DNA of 64,000 nt from Gnetum montanum (lineage: Eukaryota; Streptophyta; Gnetopsida; Gnetales; Gnetaceae), in NCBI GenBank assembly GCA_015680685.1, contig MNCI01004590.1, positions 371,753-435,752 on the forward strand, in the 5' to 3' direction. Under the pieces are notes generated by a model. The model was not told the origin of the DNA. It did not search any database and saw nothing but the letters and a program-made list of their open reading frames with translations. This document shows positions 11,691 through 23,964 of the stretch, piece after piece (the stretch's first letter is position 1; each line of letters opens with the position of its first letter). A program made the position numbers and the translations under genes.

Positions 11691-11861
11691 GGAGCAAAGC
11701 TTAGCATTGATAATTACTGGTTTTCCATTTTTAAGGAATGTGTATTCCATATTGGTGGGCAATGGTTTTAGCTCAAGGGGCTCCTACTTAAATTTTTCAA
11801 GGATTTTCAACTTCCTCTAGTTGACATTTTCAAGGTTAAGACTTGGAAGTTGGTGGTGGAC

Positions 11862-12705
11862 TTACTCTAATGCAACTATGCTATCAATGTAAGTGCAAGT
11901 CAAACTCCTAGTTGGTTCCATGCATATGAGTGAACTGCTTTCTTGATCAGCTATTAGCCACTGGGTGCCTTCCTGTTGTGTGGCTACTACATATAAGCAT
12001 CTTTGTATGTTGATCACTTGTGCACACTGATTGCATGCAGGCAATGTTAAACTTTGCACAAACCATGACCTCTGCACAATTACACCTTGTGTCACTGTAT
12101 GCGATGCATGGAACTTTCTTCTTCTCGATCTTTCTGAATGTATTTTCCTTTGATATTTCAAGGGAAAGATCGTGGATTCCTAGGCATGCGTTGATGGTGC
12201 TTAGCCATGCTCTTCCCATTATGATTGGGAAGTCCCCCCTACCATTGTTTACCTAAATCACTAGGAAGTCAGCTGGGTATGAACACCCACAAATAATGGT
12301 AACAATGTCTTCCACTAGTCCCAATGGGACAGTGATGGACTAGTTGGCCAACTCTAGATGGATGTTGCTATTTTTTAATGGAGGTAGGTTCCAGGCCTTG
12401 TACATTTCTTTAGAAATCAAGTTGACACTGGAAACTAAATCCAAAGGAGCCTTGCATGGCACATTTCTAGTGATTTGTAAGTATATCAGAGGACTCCCAA
12501 GATTAAAGAATTTCCTGGAAAGGTGGCTAGCTTTGATCCAATCGATGACGACATGTGTTAGCATGACTGTATGCATTGAGTGCGGTGGTTGAGTTGAAGG
12601 AGGCTCTGAAGTTTTGATTGATATTGAGGCATCTAATGAATCAACCACTTGTGATTGCAAGGGCTTGGTTGGACTATTGGTTCTAAAGAAAGGTCTTTTC
12701 TTCAT
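11862..12705 (-). pseudogene. protease region of element B
   Basis: Aspartic protease that would process the polyprotein. It begins KKRPFFRTN after the Pro-rich gag end, has VVIDWIKASHLSRKF, then the active-site region APLDLVSSVNLIS. The usual DSG or DTG reads DLV (complement near 12428-12445), so it is dead. After a frame change, MGRAWLSTINACLGIHDLSL (12219 downward) matches the late retropepsin block. The order and spacing equal those in E, which keeps DSG. Confidence 0.75.
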
Positions 12706-12719
12706 GTGGTTGTTGGAAT

Positions 12720-15114
12720 GAATAGTAGGTTGAGAGTTAATAGCCCTTGTGGCATTACGCTGCTGTGACTAGGTAGGGATTTCACCTTGCATCGTGGGAG
12801 TAGGTGGTAGTGGAGCTATTGGTGGAAGAGATGTAGCTAGATGAGAAGGATGATATGCTTGCAGAATATCACCTCTAAAAGAGAAAGTCCTATAATACTC
12901 GTGGGCTTGGTAGTGAGGTTGAGGAGTGACGTGACTAGTAGAGTCATGTGGGGAGATTGGTTGCTGCATGTAATATCCATACGGGTCAGGTTGCCAGTAA
13001 GGATACTGTTGCCTTGGTGGTGGCATTCCCCATGATTGTGGGTGCTGCCACTGTTGATATTGCTCAATCGATTATGGTGGAGTTCCACTGGGATAATATG
13101 TTAAGGTTTGGTAGAACTACCTTGGGTTACCTTGAGGATAAGGTAACCTTTGGGGTGTTTTCCTTTTGTTTAATCATGGGTTGAGTGCATACACCTCAAA
13201 ATCCTGTAAATGTGAGATTACATGGCAACATCTATTAAGATGGTCATATTGACATATCTCACATCCACTATCATTGTCTATTTCCAAATCCACAACCTCT
13301 TCAATGATGGAAACTTTGCCCTTACCCTTGCTACGTGCATGTTCAGCTTCTCTCTTTTTTCTTTTTCTTTTTTTTTTTTGCAATCACTACCTTGCTTTCT
13401 AGACTCATCTACTATTTTAAGAATAGTTTGAAATCTATTATTTAGGGAATCCCACATTTGGTCTACCTTTGCCAAAAATTTTGATGTCATCTTTTGGATA
13501 GGCAAATTTTTCCTATTCACCATCTCTTCGAGTGGTGACTCTTCTTCATCCTCACAAAATCTTTCTCCCCTCTTCTGGAGGGAAGGATCTCGGTTATACT
13601 TTTCCACACTTTCTCTCTTTTGTAGCTCACCTTCTTTCTTAGCAACTTGCTCCAATAGTTTTTGAATTTGATGGGACCTAAGCTCGGATAGTCTCCCTTG
13701 GGCATAGGTCCTAAGGGTTCTTCTTGTTTCATGCCTAAGCCCATCCACGAGATGGTGCAATTGATCCCTTTGCGAATAACCATGGCTAGGACAATGATGT
13801 AACATTGCATAATATAGGCCCATGGCAGCATCCAAGGGTTCATGTCCTCCTTGTTTCTAGCCTTGGATTTGCCTTCGCAAGTTAGACACTTGGGAGTACA
13901 TTTGGTACTTGTCATTAAATAATTCTAACATAGTACTCCACCGACGAATGGATTCTGATTCTAAAGACTGGTACCAGCTTTCTGCTTCTTTAACTAGTAT
14001 CCATGGAAACAACTTAAGTTTTTTCTATTCGTTCTCTATATTTTGTAAGGCACATGCATCATGGAATGCTTGTAAGTGATTTTGAGGATCAGTGTTGTAT
14101 CCCCCTTCAAATTGTGGGATATTATTCATATCTAATCTCTTGATCCTACTATCTTTTTGGTGCCTTGTTGGAATTCTAACAGCCTTAGTTATGTCCAACA
14201 TACTTTGAGTAGCAAGTAGGGGTTCATTGTCATCATCTCGTCCATGGTGTCTATGATACCCACATTGTTCCTTACAATCCCTTCTTCTATGTCGTGACTC
14301 TCTAGAGTGCCCTCATCCCCTTTCTTGGCTGTTTCATCTATGAATTCCACTTTACGTACCTTTATCCCCATGGTGTTTTTCTTTATGATCACATCTAGAT
14401 ATTGAAGGAGAGGGTGAAGGAGATGATGAAGGTGAAGAAGAAGGAGAACCATCACCATGGTAGTGTCTGCTACCTTCTCTTCTGCAGTCTCGACATTGAT
14501 CGCAATTGTGATTAGAATGTCCACCTTTATCATGAGTTCGTGTTTCTTTTTTTTAATCCTTTGTGCCCATGGGTATTAGGACCTGGGTTATGAATAGTGG
14601 AATTAAGGTCTTGATACACAACCCCTTGGCCAAAGACAAGGGGAGGAAAATCGTTGTGTGGTTAACTACCTAAGGTAGGTTCACCACCCTCATTTTCACT
14701 TAAGACATGTGGGGCATCCTGGGACCACTTACCCTTCAAAGATTCATGATATCTCTCTTGTTGCAAGTATCTTTGATGTTGTGCCTCTGTGGGATGGTAT
14801 TCTATCAAGTCATGATCTTGCACAATGTATTCTACGTGTAAGTGCGGCATGCCAATTTGTGTAAGAGCACAAAGAAGCATGCTTGGGATTGAACGATTGG
14901 GAGGTAATACTATGTTACCTTCTAAGTCTTGCCAATGCAATTCTTCATCTTTATGGAGGATAAAGGTGAAGTCTGGTGTATACTCATCAATATGAATATA
15001 TACCACTTGAACTTGTTGAGGGACTGGCAAATCAACGTCATGCGTATTACACCGTCGATTGTTTCCTATTTTAGACCTAGGTGGTGAGGTGCTTTCATAC
15101 GAAGAAGGAGATAT
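12720..15114 (-). pseudogene. gag: gag of element B
   Basis: The sense start is degenerate (ATATCTCC where C has ATGTCTTC). Blocks: YIHIDEYTPDFTFILHKDEE and LEGNIVLPPNRS (15030-14662); a Ser/Arg/Asp-rich linker (14533-14189); capsid core HCPSHGYSQRDQLHHLVDGL and RRTLRTYAQGRLSELRSHQI (13835-13278); a Lys/Arg-rich helix; a zinc knuckle CEICQYDHLNRCC (near 13265-13222); and a Pro/Gln/Tyr-rich tail (13088-12769). At least three frame changes and several stops are present. Knuckle spacing is CX2CX3HX4C rather than the usual CX2CX4HX4C. Confidence 0.85.
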
Positions 15115-15230
15115 ATTTGTCTATTCAGTGTGCAATGTACTCTTGCTTATTATTTCCTCAATCAACCCTAAGGATTCATTCCAATGATGTGAATGATTTC
15201 CTATCTTCTAGTTAGCACACAAACAACTAA

Positions 15231-15250
15231 GTCCCCGACAACGATGCCAA
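15231..15250 (-). other. primer-binding site of element B
   Basis: The sense strand reads TTGGCATCGTTGTCGGGGAC directly after the LTR end CATCA. It differs from the known tRNA-Asp type PBS of Athila/Tat mainly by CpG-type transitions. Confidence 0.85.
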
Positions 15251-16113
15251 TGATGAGCGGTGAGGAACCCCTATGCTCAACCATACGAATACAAGTGTTT
15301 CACCCACGATTCGGTTGAATTCCAAGGACTAAGTGCCTATGCACCTTTGTGGAACAAGGATAGGTTGGTTGATTATTTTTTTCCCAAACTTACTTGTATG
15401 TCACGATTGTATAGTTAAGTAAGTTTGAGGTATATGATTTTTATAGCTTTTATGTTTTTATGTCCTGCTAGTAATAAGGGAGGAGAGAGAGAGATAACTA
15501 AGTGACTAATTTAACTTAACTACTAATTAGCTAGGCTTTAAACTAATCCTAACACCAATATCCGTTCTCACTTGTTGTACACATCTTGAACCAGCGCAAC
15601 ACTACTGGGATTACCAAACACTAATCGTTATTGGGTTACCAAGTGTTACATGTATGCTTGAAGTGATCGTACTGTGTGTGTTAATAATAGAAATGTAAAG
15701 TGCATAAAATAAAATAAATGTAGAAGAAAATAAAATAAAAGAAATGAGTAAGAAAACAAATCTCAAGTGTTGCAAGGATGAATCCAAGAGCTCATCTTTA
15801 TTGCTGTACACAAGGTGTTCTTAGGTGCATAATGCTCGAATAAAGATCCATCCACACTTAGACCTCCTATTGTGGGCAGTTGAAAAATACTCTAACTACA
15901 AAAGTTTCACTACTTAACTCCTAAAAGACTTCCCTTGAAATACTTCCTTCCATGACTTCCTCCCAAGGCTTCCTCTCTAAATTGTGCGCCTGGGCACCAT
16001 ATTTATAGGCTTGGGAGAAACTACTCTAATAATTAGAGAAACTACCACTCTAATTTTAGAGAAATTGCCACTCTAATAATTAGAATAAACTTCTAGAGTA
16101 ACCGCTCTCATCA
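15251..16113 (-). repeat. 5' LTR of element B
   Basis: It starts TGATGAGCGGTGAGG and ends CTCTCATCA, collinear with 6061-6941, including the CTCTAATAATTAGAG repeats (about 16020-16105). The sense-strand TATA region lies near 15999-16006. Confidence 0.9.
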
Positions 16114-16955
16114 TGCGTGATTTGGTCAAATTCTATAGACTTTATCATTTCCAGTGCACTAGCCCTTTAGGAAGTGAATCAAGCCTTAAGGTTAATTGTT
16201 GTCCTCCCAATTAAACTTGTGATGTACATTGGTATGGTTAAGTGTAACTGAGGCATCTGATTTTTATCATTTTGTATTTTATATTGTGGTGCTCAAAATG
16301 TAGATAAAAGGAGTTTAATTAACTAATCTAAATTACTAATTAACTAATCATTTAACTAATCCTAACATAAGTATTTGTTTCTACTTTCCATACACATCCT
16401 GAACCCACATATCCACTACTAGGTGACCAAACGCTATGCTACTAGGTGTACCAAGTGATAACACTATTGGGATTACTAAGAGAATATGTGTTATGCTTGA
16501 AGTGGTTGTACTTATGCGTGTAATCTATCTCAATTAATGATCTCATTAATGTAATAATTGGAAAATATTTGATAACTAATTGAAAGCATTTAATAAATAA
16601 TTGAAAACATTAAATGCATAAATAAAATAGCTAATCTATCCAAAGTGCTATAAGGTTTATTAGAAAGCTTGTCTTTATTGCCACACACATTGTTGTGCTC
16701 AGGTACAATAATGCTCGAATAAATATCCATACACAATGACTCTTGCAATGGGCACTCAGGGAAAAAATTCTAACTTTCAAATGGAAAACATGCAAGAGCT
16801 TTACTACTACTGAAATCAGGATTCCCCATAAATGTATCTGGTAGGTGCATATTTATAGGTAACAGATAGACACTGTATCAACGAGGCCTCGTCAATGTAG
16901 GATGAGATGCATTGATGGGGCCTTGTCGACGTAGGCAACCAACGATGACTTATCA
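16114..16955 (-). repeat. 3' LTR of element D, second piece
   Basis: It begins with the B target duplication TGCGT, then GATTTGGTCAAATTCTATAG, and follows the D LTR at 27345 and 28195 to GACTTATCA. TATTTATA at about 16851-16858 is the complement of a TATAAATA box. A module with AACGAGGCCTCGTCAATG and TTGATGGGGCCTTGTCGACG lies upstream of it on the sense strand (16877-16932). Confidence 0.85.
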
Positions 16956-17230
16956 TACCCCTAATATTGAATGAAAACTCATCCTTGAGTTCTTTTACAA
17001 AATTGGAAAGGTATGGGATTATTGATTGACTCTCTCTTCTTTCTTTTTTTAAACAAAACAAACTTGATTGACTTGACAAAAAATGGAGTGCTCGGGTGTA
17101 CAGATCAACACATTACAAAAAATAATGGTGTTCAAGACACAAAATTGAATACCATGACACCAATCTTCAAAAATTGGATAAGATGTTCCTTGATGATGAG
17201 AAGCTTGTTGGAGAAGATTAAACGGTCCTA
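16956..17230 (-). other. 3' end of the D body with decayed polypurine tract
   Basis: On the sense strand CAATAATCCCATACC, AACTCAAGGATGAGTTTTCATT and a decayed ATTAGGGGTA lead into the LTR start TGATAAG. The same blocks precede the 3' LTRs of B and E. The span includes the short 3' UTR after the downstream ORF. Confidence 0.7.
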
Positions 17231-19058
17231 GGTAATGATGGTTCCTAAGGCTTTAAGGAACTTTCACGGGCTTCACACACTGGCAGTGGTTGAGACAGCT
17301 ATGATTGTCCTACTACTACTGTAACTTCAGGTTGAAGGTGGAAAGCATCCAATAGTGCTTTCATTTTCTCCTCCTTACTCATGGGATCATGCATCATGCA
17401 TGCAACTTCCCTGATGTGGGTTGAAACTGGCACATCCCAAGGACACGAGATTTCTGAAAACAACTCCTTAACATTGATGAACTAGGTAATGAACTATTTG
17501 TGTTCAATGTCAAATACTCACACTGTGTTCTTTAGCTCCTAGTAGCCATTCATTCATCTGGGTAGGTCCTCAGCAATGGATCATTGATTTGTGAATTACC
17601 CTTTGAGGAATTCAAGTTCAGCGTTAGTAGTCTCAAGCTTTTGCTTAGTTTCCTTGTGGTGTTTGAACTCGACCTTGTATTGCAAACATGGGCTAGCCAT
17701 TTGTTTCTCCAATTCTGGGAATTGGCTGTCTAGCTGTTAGCATTGCCAGGTCTCCATAATGGAGATTGGCCAATTCCGTATACTTTGTCATGTCTTTGAT
17801 TTACAACTCCTTTAAGTGGATCTCCTTTTTTTTGTAGGCATCAATCCTATTAAGGATGGGATGCCACATCTCTCTTCCTTGTTGGAGTTGCTAGAGGGCT
17901 TCATTCACTTTAGCCTTTGCCATCTGGATTTCCTTTTCATTAATTTCCTTTTGCAAGCCAACTTGGTCCCTATAGTAATTTTTCATTTTCTCAAACTTGA
18001 AAGCTTGGTTCTTCTAGGCATTGATTTCAATGGCAGACTTTTGTCACAAGGTGCATACCTCATCCATTGATAGATTTTGGTTCTCCATGGTCAATTTCCT
18101 TAGTTTAGTGTTGACTTTGGTAATTTTCTCCTACTATTGATGAATGAATTCTTGCATTTGATCTCTTTGAGCATCAACATTTTGTAGGTAATGATTTTGT
18201 GTGATCAATGCTTCATTTTCTTGGCACATTTGAATCAAGTCCATTTTGATTGAGTGCGTTTCAGCTTCTACCATGGATTTTTTGAAGATGGCCATTATTT
18301 CTTCCTCCTCAACCTTTTGAAATCATTCTTAAAGATGTTTGATAGCTTCATCTCTTGTTATTGCTGGGTTGAGGATTGCTTATTCTGCAAGTTGGGCACG
18401 AAGTTCAACAACCTTCGCAGCCAAGAATTGATTTTGCTCTTGGGATGTTTCTAGTTGCCTCTCCAAAATGATGCATCTTTCCCTTACATTTAGTAGCTCC
18501 AACTAGGTTGCAATGATGTTCTCTAAAAGATTAAAGATATTCGAAGTCAGTTGCTTGGTTCCTACCAGTTGTTCCAGCAATTATTCATGTTGGGCTGCAT
18601 TCAATTTCTTGTTGATCATGCCTGTGAATGTCTACACATCTTGGAGTGTAGGTACGTTTGGTATAGATGCTATGGGTGCATTCAGTGCTTCAGCTACATG
18701 GTTAGCTACCACTTCTACCACTATCTCTTACCCTTGGTGTTGCATCACCAAGATAGTTGCCTCTTCACCTTCCTCCAACCTCACTGAGAAAGTAGTGGCA
18801 TTCCTAGAGATTTTTGGGAATAGAGTATGTGTTGCCAATGATACCGTTACCTCTTGAGCATTGGGATATGACCTCAAAGGCAACTGCATTCTTTGGGTAG
18901 AGAAAATGGAACCACCCCTCTTTATCTCTAGGTCCCATTGCATGGGTTGCCTCTTGTTGTTCTTGGCCTTGTTCCTGCTAGTCCCTTCCAGCTCTAGGTC
19001 ACTTCTCCCATGGTTGTGAGGGTTCTCCTTCCTATGGACGTTTTTGTTTGGGTGCCAT
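17231..19058 (-). pseudogene. env-position coiled-coil ORF of element D
   Basis: The ATG is at 19058 (MAPKQKRP), homologous in place to G's ATG at 46719 (MALKGGQKEG). After a short N-terminus the frame has LVMQHQG, matching G's MVMQHQN. A long heptad-rich stretch follows (for example LELLNVRERCIILERQLETS, NQFLAAKVVELRAQLAE and VNTKLRKLTMENQNLS), giving some 400 codons of predicted coiled coil broken by many TAG/TAA codons where Gln is expected. The LPFP-containing N-terminal domain seen in G is missing, probably deleted. Function unknown. The position after pol is where Athila elements carry an env-like ORF. Confidence 0.65.
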
Positions 19059-19513
19059 CAATAATCACAATAGAACCATGGATTAGTAATCATTGTGTAA
19101 CCTTAAAACAATTAGGATACCATAACTCTTAAGGGTAGTTACACTTGGCTAAGGTGTGATTGTGGCTAATTTAATTAACTTAATTATTATTTTTATTTAT
19201 GCCTTATCATTGATAAATCATCCTAGAGATTGTTGGAAGGGTTAACTTGGAAAAAGTTTATGTTTATGTATGATTAAGGTTACTAACCCTTGGGGAAGTT
19301 AGAAATTTTTTTCAAAAATTGCATTGGAAACCTTAAGGTTTATGGCTCCCATGATAAAGATCTTATCTCTGGTAAGTGTAGGATTGAAAAATAGAGTGAC
19401 TTGGATAAACAGTTTGAAATTTATGGACTTTGGAAGGTTTTGCGCTTTGAAAAATTGCAAAGAGTCCTTTTGTGTTATGAGAAAATTATAAAAAATTCCA
19501 AAGTGTCCAATGG

Positions 19514-19603
19514 TATATATAGTATTTTTGCACTACGTCGATGAGGCCTCGTTAATGGGGCCTTGTTGACATGGTTGATTACGTTGATGAGGCCTCATTG
19601 ATG
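19514..19603 (-). promoter_or_regulatory. internal LTR-like promoter segment of element D
   Basis: A TATATATA box (complement of 19514-19521) has, upstream on the sense strand, two copies of a module with the palindromic core GAGGCCTC (19536-19557 and 19582-19603) and GGGGCCTTGTTGAC between them. D's own LTR U3 carries the same module type upstream of its TATA (28946-29050, 16877-16932). The TATA lies about 455 nt ahead of the ORF start at 19058. Inferred role: separate transcription of the downstream ORF. Confidence 0.5.
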
Positions 19604-21175
19604 CAGCTGTTGATCACTATTGACTTTGGTCAAACTTTCAAAATACAAGGAATTTTTCGATGAAATTAGGATCAAATGAAAGCTTAGAAGACCGAGAATA
19701 GTATGAAATCATGAGAAGAGGGTGTTGAAGTTCATAAATTTGAAAAAATTGAGAGAAATTAATTTAATGGATGAATGCAATGAAAGATTAAGGAGTATTG
19801 AGTAGTTTACATAATGGAAAATACAAAATATAAGATTGTAGTGATGTTAAAGGTAAGGAACCTTAAGTAATCAAGCCAAAAACTCTATGCAAGTGGGTCC
19901 TTCCCATAGTAGGCTCATGCGCTTTGTGCCCTTGCATAACCTCAACTAAGGAGTCCATGGAACCCATAGTCAATTTAATGATCATGAAAAGTTAAGGACC
20001 AACCTAAAAAAATCCACTCAAGAATCCCAATACGTCAGACTAAGACATAGAGAATAACATAGAACCTAACAATGAGGTGAGTTATGGTAGCATGGATGGA
20101 TGATAGAGAAGGTGAAATGGAGTTCCAAATTGAGGTCATAAGAAGTCCCTTATGGGATTGTGGTTAAAATGACCGAGAAGTTCCATCCTTAGTCCAAATC
20201 AAAGCCTTTCACTTTCAGTGACTTTGCATTGCTAGTTTAAGATCAATCTACCCACTCAAGACACAAGAGTGTCCTCACAAGGCAACCACTATTCCACAAA
20301 GAGGAGAGAGAAGTAGGAAGTGAGAGAGAGGGGGCCTTAGTTAGAGGGGACCTTTAGGCATAGGTGTATGTCTTTTGAGTCCCATAACTAGTGCTTGTAG
20401 TCCTTTTATTTGTCCAAGGGATTTGCTTTGAATTCCCATTATTTGTTTTGTTTTTTTTTTCAAATGGAAACCGCACCATGATAGGACGTATTCATGTTGA
20501 AGGGGTGTGCTTTGAATTCCCATCATTTTTTTGAATGATGGGAACCACACCATGCAATGATGTTATTTGTCTTCCAATCATTAGATGGTATGAAATAGTA
20601 AGAAGTCTGCAAAAAAATATACAAGTACTCAAGTAAGAAGAAGAGTACAAAGAGTATTGAGTCCCCTTGAAGTCACACCCTTTACAAACCTTTGGATACT
20701 TCCTAATTTTGGAACTACTAAGGTCACTGATTGCTTAAAAGTTTCTTTAATAAAAAAGGGACCTCAAATTCCAAAAATAAGGAAAACCATAGAGCTCATT
20801 GGATGGGTAGATGATGTTGACTCACTACCTGTTCCATGAAAAATAAACCATGCCAAAGTCATCAAACATCAGAATTAAAAAATAGAAATTAGACATCGAC
20901 AATCACACATTAAGCACAAACCATCATTAGCAAACAACAATAGCAGCATTGTGTCCTACAAAAATAAAGCACATTTATTAGCAAAAATGAGAAAATATCA
21001 CACTTAATCAAAAGAAACAAAATAAAGTAAAATATATAAGAAAGTGTAAAATAATCGAGAAAGTTTAGAGGTACTAAAGATGGTGTAAAATTAGAAAAAT
21101 TTGAAAATAAAAAATTTGTAAAATCAAAAACATGAAGAACAAAAAGGTAGACAAACTAAGAGGCCATGGTAATCA
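19604..21175 (-). other. noncoding region between integrase and internal promoter of D
   Basis: No coding frame is kept. It contains the T-rich tract after pol (21165-20990), the hairpin repeats with GTGTGCTTTGAATTCCCATCA (20420-20560), the AAGGGTGTGACTTCAAGGGGAC block (near 20665-20690) and the conserved box ending GAAGGACCCACTTGCA (19886-19936). The last stretch before the ORF (19059-19513) is leader-like and AT-rich. Confidence 0.6.
20517..20544 (-). other. 11-bp hairpin in the D 3' noncoding region
   Basis: TTCCCATCATT and AATGATGGGAA form a perfect 11-bp stem around a 6-nt loop. The equivalent hairpin in B (8264-8300) and E (58531-58590) has the stem TTCTCAC/GTGAGAA. Two base pairs differ on both sides together, as expected of a kept RNA structure. 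Confidence 0.55.
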
Positions 21176-22300
21176 TCAACATGAATGGCCATGTCCCTCA
21201 TGACTGAGTTGGAAGGGGGAGATCCAAAAAATAGAATGTGGGTGTCCATCAGTTGAGGTGGTATTTACACTAGCCAATCTTGGTTCTAGGAAGGGCTTAA
21301 TTTGTTGGATATTGAACAAATACTTTTTATTTGGGCTATCCAATTTGTAAATTATCATGGCCCTAGAGGGAAAGGTTTGATCAATTATATAAGGTCCCTC
21401 CCATAGTGTTTGAAATTTTTCCTTTTGAGGTACATGTGTGGGGTTCCAGTAGAGGACCTTATCTCCTAGTTGAAACTTTACTTTCCTAATTCTAAGGTCA
21501 TGGTGTTGCTTGATAAATGCCTTGTTCACCTCATTCAAAGATAGGGCCACTAAGTGATTTTTGTCTAGCATGTTTAGATTGATCAATATTTCCTTTTGTG
21601 CTAAACTTAGGTCAAGGTTTAGATCACAAGCCACTAAGAGTGTACGGAGCTCAGATTGAATTGGGAGTGTTGGAAGTTTCCTGTACAGTAATTCGTAGGA
21701 AGAATATCCAATAGGAAGTTTACAAGTTGATTGGTAAGCCTAGAGAGCATCATTAAGTTTTGTGCTTCAATCCTTCCTATATTTGCTAATGGTTCATGTT
21801 AATATTTTTGTAATCTCCCAATTGGTTACCTTTACTTGATCGTTGGCTTGGGGGTGATAAGGTGTTGTTAATTTATGTTCTAACCCCAAGCATTGAATTA
21901 ATTTTCTAAATGTGGCACCTGTGAAATGAGTTCCATTATCAGAAATTAGTGAATGTGACACCCCAAACCTATTTACAATATGTTGTTGTATAAATTTGGT
22001 GGCAGTGGATGATGTGCAATCTGTAATAGCTATTGCTTCAACCCATTTTATGTAATAGTCAACTGCTACTATAATATACACTTTCTTGTTAGACATGAAT
22101 GTGATGGGACCCATGAAGTCAACACCCCATATGTTGAAAGGTTCTAGTGGTTGAATCCACTATTGAGGACCTTCCATACGAGCGATCATCCCCTTGTCAC
22201 ATTGACAATGTTTACAAGACTTGACAAATTGGTGAGCATCCCTAAAGATTATGGGCCAATAGTATCGTACCATCCGATTTTTATGGCCATGCGTCTCCTT
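21176..22300 (-). pseudogene. integrase of element D
   Basis: Zinc-finger part RDAHQFVKSCKHCQCDKGM (near 22235-22180), then the core with IWGVDFMGP (first Asp kept), LISDNGTHFTGATFRKLI (second Asp kept) and DQVKVTNWEI, where the catalytic Glu is Lys (AAG, complement of 21830-21832). The C-terminal domain at 21634-21176 has KVKFQLGDKVLYWNP, WEGPYIIDQ (GPY motif), IYKLDSPNKKYLFNIQQIKP and the terminal FQLSHEGHGHSC. No chromodomain. Upstream frame changes are present near 21640-21790. Confidence 0.88.
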
Positions 22301-22309
22301 GCATAGTGG

Positions 22310-23963
22310 TCTCTGCAAGGTCCTTCATGAGCATCCTGGAGAGCGTGTAGTTGATATATGTTAGGGACACACCAACAAATAAAGCCATTGGCACACACCT
22401 TATAAAGGTGTCCATTAATTTCCATGAAGTATTTGACCCAATGAAGAAATTGTTGCTTTTTTTCTAAAGTTCAAGTCTTATGGCATCTCTTGAGTGAGAA
22501 GATATGTGAGGATGCCATTATACCATATTACTTTTTCAAGCATTTGTTCATTTATTGCTCTAGTAAAGAGGAGTTCATATGGAAATTGATTAGAGAGTGG
22601 GCTCTCCTCCTCTTTGTTATCCCATCTTAAGTAAGAAAGATGGTCAATGATCACATTCTTGGTTCCTTTTTGATCTACCATAGTAAGATCAAATTCCTAC
22701 AAGATCACAAGCCACCGTATAACACGAGGGCTCAACATCAACTTATTCATAAGGAAGAAAATTGCACTATGGTCTGTATGTACAAATACTTTGTAGCCTA
22801 GCACATAATGTCTAAAATTTTCTAGCACATACACCACTACCATTAATTCCTTCTTCATGATGGTGTAATTTAACTGTGCTCCCACAATGCTTTGACTCAT
22901 GTACTGGATATAATATGGACTTTTCTTATCATCGATCTACATGAGCACTACTTTCAAAGCATAGTTAGATGCGATTGTTATGATATGGAATGGTTTGAAC
23001 CAATTTGGTGCTTATAGGATTGGTGTTTCTATGAGTTTTTATTTTAATTGTTGGAATGTATTTTCACATTCCTTGTCCCAAATGAAAGGTGCATCTTTCT
23101 TTGTAAGTTCTACCAACAGCTGTGCAATCTTAGAGAAATTCTCAATAAAACATCGGTAGTAACTAGTGTGTCCAAGGAATGACCAAACATCTTTAATGGT
23201 CTTTAGTTGGTGTGTTATTTTTTGGATGACCCTTATTTTTTCTAGGTCTACCTAAATCCCTTTCTATGAAATTTGATTCCTTAGCACGATGCCTTCTTGG
23301 ACCATGAGATGGCTCTTTTACTAGTTGAGTCGTAGGTTTGTCTCAATACATCTCTTCATTGCTTGCTCAAGTCAGTCCAAAGCTTTCTCAAAGGTAGCTT
23401 CGTAAGTGAAGAAGTCATCCATAAAAACTTCAAGACCACTACCGATTTTTTGTTGAAAGATACTAAGGACCAAGCGTTGAAATATTGTAGGGGTATTGCA
23501 TAGGCCAAATGGCATCTTACAGTATGCAAAATTCCCCTAGAGACTCATGAATGTTGTCTTGGCCTGGTCTTCTGGTGTAATTTGGATTTGGTTATAGCCA
23601 CTATAACCATCTAGGGAACTATACTAACAATGCTTGGATATGGTGTTTAATACTTGATTGACAAATGGGAAAGGAAAGTGATCCTTAAATGTTGCCATAT
23701 TTAAGAACCAAAAGTCAATGCAAACCCACCATTTACCACCCTTCTTTGGTACAATTATGAGTGGGCTAACCCACTCACTATCTACAATTGGATAGATAAA
23801 CCCTACCTTAAGTAGTTGCTCTATCTCCTCAATGATTTGCTTCAATTTGGGGTTTAGTCACCTTTTCGATTGCCTTTTAGGCTTCATGGCTGGGTTAGTG
23901 TAGATGCGGTGCTGGCATATCCTTGGATTGATTCTTGTTAGCTTTGGATATGATCAAGTGAAG
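22310..23963 (-). pseudogene. reverse transcriptase and RNase H of element D
   Basis: RT blocks: EEIEQLLKVGFIYPIVDSEW, VPKKGGKWWVCIDFWFLN and KDHFPFPFVNQVLNTISKHC (23845-23624). The active-site FMDD is kept (complement of 23414-23425). RNase H follows with QLNYTIMKKELMVVVYVLEN and VFVHTDHSAIFFLMN (22900-22697), and then LSYLRWDNKEEESPLSNQFP (22681 downward). Many stops and frame changes. The N-terminal end meets a single ambiguous base at 23964, where about 200 bp present in B and C are missing. Confidence 0.85.
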
Positions 23964-23964
23964 N

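Larger units (their letters stand above)
6061..16113 (-). mobile_element. Element B: full-length Ty3/gypsy (Athila/Tat) element
   Basis: About 10.05 kb with two LTRs (6061-6941 and 15251-16113), PBS, polypurine tract, and gag-PR-RT-RNase H-IN on the minus strand. Flanks TGTGT (6056-6060) and TGCGT (16114-16118) fit a 5-bp target duplication with one transition. The target was D's 3' LTR, whose sequence reads through when B is removed. By eye, the first ~110 aligned bases of its two LTRs differ at about a dozen positions, mostly transitions. The element is therefore not young, although it is the innermost of the tower. Confidence 0.92.

Noticed and set aside
18513-18857. Plus-strand frames of 78-114 codons in the D downstream ORF
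   Set aside because: Antisense shadows of the coiled-coil ORF, which is supported by similarity to G.
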